From positions 1-7,175 of the forward strand of contig JAQGNC010000567.1 in NCBI GenBank assembly GCA_028292065.1: a DNA stretch of 7,175 nucleotides, written 5' to 3'. Position numbers and translations under genes: made by a program. Positions 5,508 to 7,175 of this stretch are shown piece by piece (the first letter of the stretch is position 1; the number at the start of each line of letters is the position of its first letter). Origin of the DNA: Betaproteobacteria bacterium (GTDB lineage: Bacteria; Pseudomonadota; Gammaproteobacteria; Burkholderiales; SG8-41). The notes beneath the pieces are model-generated. The model had not been told where the DNA came from. It made no database searches and saw only the letters and a list, made by a program, of their open reading frames with translations.

Positions 5508-5842
5508 CGCCCGTGAGCGATCTCGCACAGGGCAAGTGCAAACCGTGCGAAGGCGGCGTCGATCCGCTGAAGCCGGCCGAAGTCGAGAACCTGCTCAGGC
5601 AACTCGACGGCTGGACGCTCGAGAACGGCGCGATTGCCAAGACTTACTCGTTCAAGAATCACTACCAGGCCCTCGCGTTCGTCAACGCGGCGGCGTGGAT
5701 CTCGCATCGCGAAGATCACCATCCCGACATGACCGTCGGCTACAACACGTGCCGCGTCGCGTACATCACGCACGCGATCGGCGGGCTGTCGGAGAACGAT
5801 TTCATCTGCGCCGCCAAGCTCGACAAGCTCTTCGACCTATGA
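5504..5842 (+). CDS. phhB: 4a-hydroxytetrahydrobiopterin dehydratase (pterin-4-alpha-carbinolamine dehydratase)
   Basis: Dehydrates the 4a-carbinolamine formed when aromatic amino acid hydroxylases oxidise tetrahydropterin, regenerating the cofactor; a small cytoplasmic enzyme. At 112 residues it fits the family. The signature is intact: His68, then HHP at 72-74, Tyr80, His90 and Asp99, with the usual spacing (H-x3-HHP-x5-Y-x9-H-x8-D). A Cys12-x2-Cys15 pair in GKCKPCEGG near the N-terminus is, as I recall, shared by many bacterial members. The GTG start at 5504 overlaps the M48 stop as GTGA; a second in-frame GTG at 5513 (giving MSDLAQGKCK) is an equally credible start. No phenylalanine hydroxylase gene is in the window, so either phhA lies elsewhere or the enzyme serves another pterin (molybdopterin-related roles have been proposed for some members). 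Likely co-transcribed with the M48 gene and rsgA. Confidence 0.95.
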   Translation: MTPVSDLAQGKCKPCEGGVDPLKPAEVENLLRQLDGWTLENGAIAKTYSFKNHYQALAFVNAAAWISHREDHHPDMTVGYNTCRVAYITHAIGGLSENDFICAAKLDKLFDL

Positions 5843-5858
5843 CGGGTTCGGCTCGCTG

Positions 5859-6767
5859 ATGGCGCGCCCGACGCGCGAGACCGCGGCACTCGAGGCTGGA
5901 TGGGTGGTCGCGGCCCACGGACGCCGCTACCGCGTCGAAATCGAGCCCGGCGTCGAAATCGAATGCATGACCCGCGGCAAGCGCAGCGATGTCGCGGTCG
6001 GCGACCACGTGCGTTACGCGAAAACCGGCGACCGTGGAATCATCGAGACGACCGATCCGCGCCAGACCCTTTTCTACCGATCCGACGCGAACCGCCAGAA
6101 GCTGATCGCGGCCAACGCGACGCAGGTCGTCATGGTGGTCGCGGGCTCTCCGGCATTCAGCGAAGACCTCGTCAACCGCTGTCTCGTCGGCGCCGAGCAC
6201 GCGGGCATCCGCGCGATCATCGTGCTGAACAAGATCGACCTGCCGGAGACCGCTCGCGCCCTCGAAACCCTCGGCCCTTACCGGCGCCTGGGCTACGACC
6301 TCGTGCAGCTCAGCGCCAAAAGCGATCTCTCGCCGCTCAGGACGCACCTGGAGGGTCATACGAGCGTGCTCGTCGGCCAGTCGGGAATGGGCAAATCGAC
6401 CATCATCAACGGACTGGTTCCACACGCCGCCGCGCGCGTCGCGGAAATATCGATGGCACTCAACAGCGGGCGTCACACCACGACGCACGCCGAGCTCTAC
6501 CACCTGGGCCCGGACAGCCACATCATCGATTCCCCCGGCTTGCAGGAATTCGGCTTGCATCACCTGACCCCGGCGGACGCCGCCCAGGCTTTCGTGGAGC
6601 TCAGGCCGCTGCTCGGCAACTGCCGGTTCCGCGATTGCAAGCACATCAGCGAGCCGGGCTGCGCGGTGCTCGACGCGGCCAAGCGCGGCCAGATTTCACA
6701 GCGCCGGTTCGGTTCATACCGGCGTCTCGCCGACGAGCTTTCGCGCAAGCGCCAGGCGTGGGAGTGA
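5859..6767 (+). CDS. rsgA: Small-subunit-dependent ribosome biogenesis GTPase RsgA
   Basis: A late-stage 30S assembly GTPase whose activity is stimulated by the small subunit; cytoplasmic. The 302-residue length is normal. Domain order is an N-terminal OB fold (about 12-70), then the circularly permuted GTPase with motifs in the order G4 NKID (124-127), G5 SAK (152-154), G1 GQSGMGKST (173-181), G2 region RHTTTH (205-210) and G3 DSPG (224-227). A zinc motif follows with Cys255, Cys260, His262 and Cys268. In G1, Met177 replaces the commoner Val; I believe this occurs in other betaproteobacterial RsgA proteins, so it is not a defect. The ATG at 5859 is 16 bases after the dehydratase stop and has no strong ribosome-binding site, which fits translation dependent on the upstream gene. 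No obvious terminator follows; 6768-6800 shows nothing recognisable before the repeat array begins. Confidence 0.97.
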   Translation: MARPTRETAALEAGWVVAAHGRRYRVEIEPGVEIECMTRGKRSDVAVGDHVRYAKTGDRGIIETTDPRQTLFYRSDANRQKLIAANATQVVMVVAGSPAFSEDLVNRCLVGAEHAGIRAIIVLNKIDLPETARALETLGPYRRLGYDLVQLSAKSDLSPLRTHLEGHTSVLVGQSGMGKSTIINGLVPHAAARVAEISMALNSGRHTTTHAELYHLGPDSHIIDSPGLQEFGLHHLTPADAAQAFVELRPLLGNCRFRDCKHISEPGCAVLDAAKRGQISQRRFGSYRRLADELSRKRQAWE

Positions 6768-6800
6768 TGTAAAGCGGGGCTTCCGGACTAGCCGACGGTT

Positions 6801-7175
6801 GTCGTTGCGAGGAATGCCATGACGAAGCTGGTGTGTCATTGCGAGGAACGCCGTGACGAAGCAATCTCGAGGCGCTCGAAACCGGTTGCCCGTGCGCCAC
6901 GGGATCGCCGCGTCGCGCCTACGGGCTCCTCGCGATGACAGCTGATGGTCATTGCGAGGAACGCGGTGACGAAGCAATCTCGAGGCGCTTGAAAACGCCG
7001 TGCGCCACGGGATCGCCACGTCGCCCTTACGGGGCTCCTCGCGATGACAACCACGTGTCATTGCGAGCAGCGCGTGACGAAGCAATCTCGAGGCGCTTGA
7101 AAACGCCGTGCGCCACGGGATCGCCACGTCGCCCTAGCCGGCTCCTCGCGATGACAACCACGTGTCATTGCGAGG
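6801..7175. repeat. Tandem array of ~100-bp palindromic GTCATTGCGAGG elements
   Basis: A 28-bp partial element (6801-6828) is followed by three full copies at 6835-6939 (105 bp), 6948-7048 (101 bp) and 7057-7155 (99 bp), and the start of a fourth at 7164 cut by the window edge. Each begins GTCATTGCGAGGA (GTCATTGCGAGCA in the third) and ends TCCTCGCGATGAC, near-perfect terminal inverted repeats. Inside, GACGAAGCAATCTC can pair loosely with GGGATCGCCACGTCGC, so each unit could fold as one long hairpin. The three gaps between units are exactly 8 bp; the last two are identical (AACCACGT). Copies 2 and 3 share a long identical core. From memory, repeats with these ends occur in many bacterial lineages. 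There is no gene in this stretch; minus-strand frames through it are low-complexity artefacts. Confidence 0.93.

Noticed and set aside
4113..5528. Minus-strand 471-codon open frame opposite the M48 protease
   Set aside because: It is Arg/Glu/His-rich with no domain pattern, and antisense to a gene with intact HELGH and EFEAD motifs.
6768..6800. Searched for an intrinsic terminator after rsgA
   Set aside because: No stem followed by a T-run is present. The palindromic array downstream might stop transcription, but nothing in the sequence shows it.
6714..7127. Minus-strand open frame of 137 codons with repeated motifs such as AIPWRTAFSSASRLLRH
   Set aside because: It runs through the palindromic repeat array, and its internal repeats simply mirror the DNA repeats. 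It overlaps the end of rsgA antisense. Such frames are often mis-annotated as hypothetical proteins.
6835..7175. CRISPR-like alternation of repeat and spacer
   Set aside because: The repeated units are about 100 bp and the spacers only 8 bp, two of which are identical. There are no cas genes. The pattern is the wrong way round for CRISPR.
1..7175. Transposase, integrase, phage, toxin-antitoxin or defence genes
   Set aside because: No frame on either strand shows such motifs. All motif-bearing frames belong to the eight genes listed.

Overview
The window looks like a piece of chromosome from a GC-rich betaproteobacterium (Burkholderiales/Nitrosomonadales-like). The reasons are the strong G/C bias at third codon positions, the protein sequences, and a gene order I associate with that class: orn beside a divergent M48 membrane protease, then a pterin dehydratase, then rsgA. 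That taxonomic call rests on memory of families and synteny, not on a search.

Layout: positions 1-105 are a perfect 7-bp tandem array of 15 units that runs off the left edge. It supplies the last sense codon and the stop of a minus-strand EI24-family membrane protein (98-811). Divergent from it is pgi, glucose-6-phosphate isomerase (876-2501), with a -10-like box almost touching its start codon. Three tandem copies of a hairpin-rich repeat of about 82 bp (2511-2737) lead into a 68-residue DUF6494-type protein (2753-2959). A cluster of GGGGTCTGACCCC palindromes (2969-3045) fills the convergent gap before a minus-strand pair: oligoribonuclease orn (3610-4158) followed by a membrane-anchored retropepsin-like aspartic protease (3062-3598). 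Divergent from orn is a tight plus-strand set: Ste24-like M48 metalloprotease (4212-5507), 4a-hydroxytetrahydrobiopterin dehydratase (5504-5842, overlapping by GTGA) and the circularly permuted ribosome-assembly GTPase rsgA (5859-6767). From 6801 to the right edge is a tandem array of palindromic GTCATTGCGAGG elements of about 100 bp, separated by 8-bp spacers.

Functionally the genes are housekeeping: glycolysis/gluconeogenesis (pgi), last-step RNA decay (orn), 30S subunit maturation (rsgA), pterin recycling, and two membrane-linked proteases. No defence system, prophage, transposase, tRNA/rRNA or CRISPR array is visible. The most unusual aspect is non-coding: four unrelated families of short repeats occupy nearly every intergenic gap of any size within 7 kb. 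I did not find a convincing undescribed protein system. The repeats and the uncharacterised DUF6494-type gene are the items most worth a second look.
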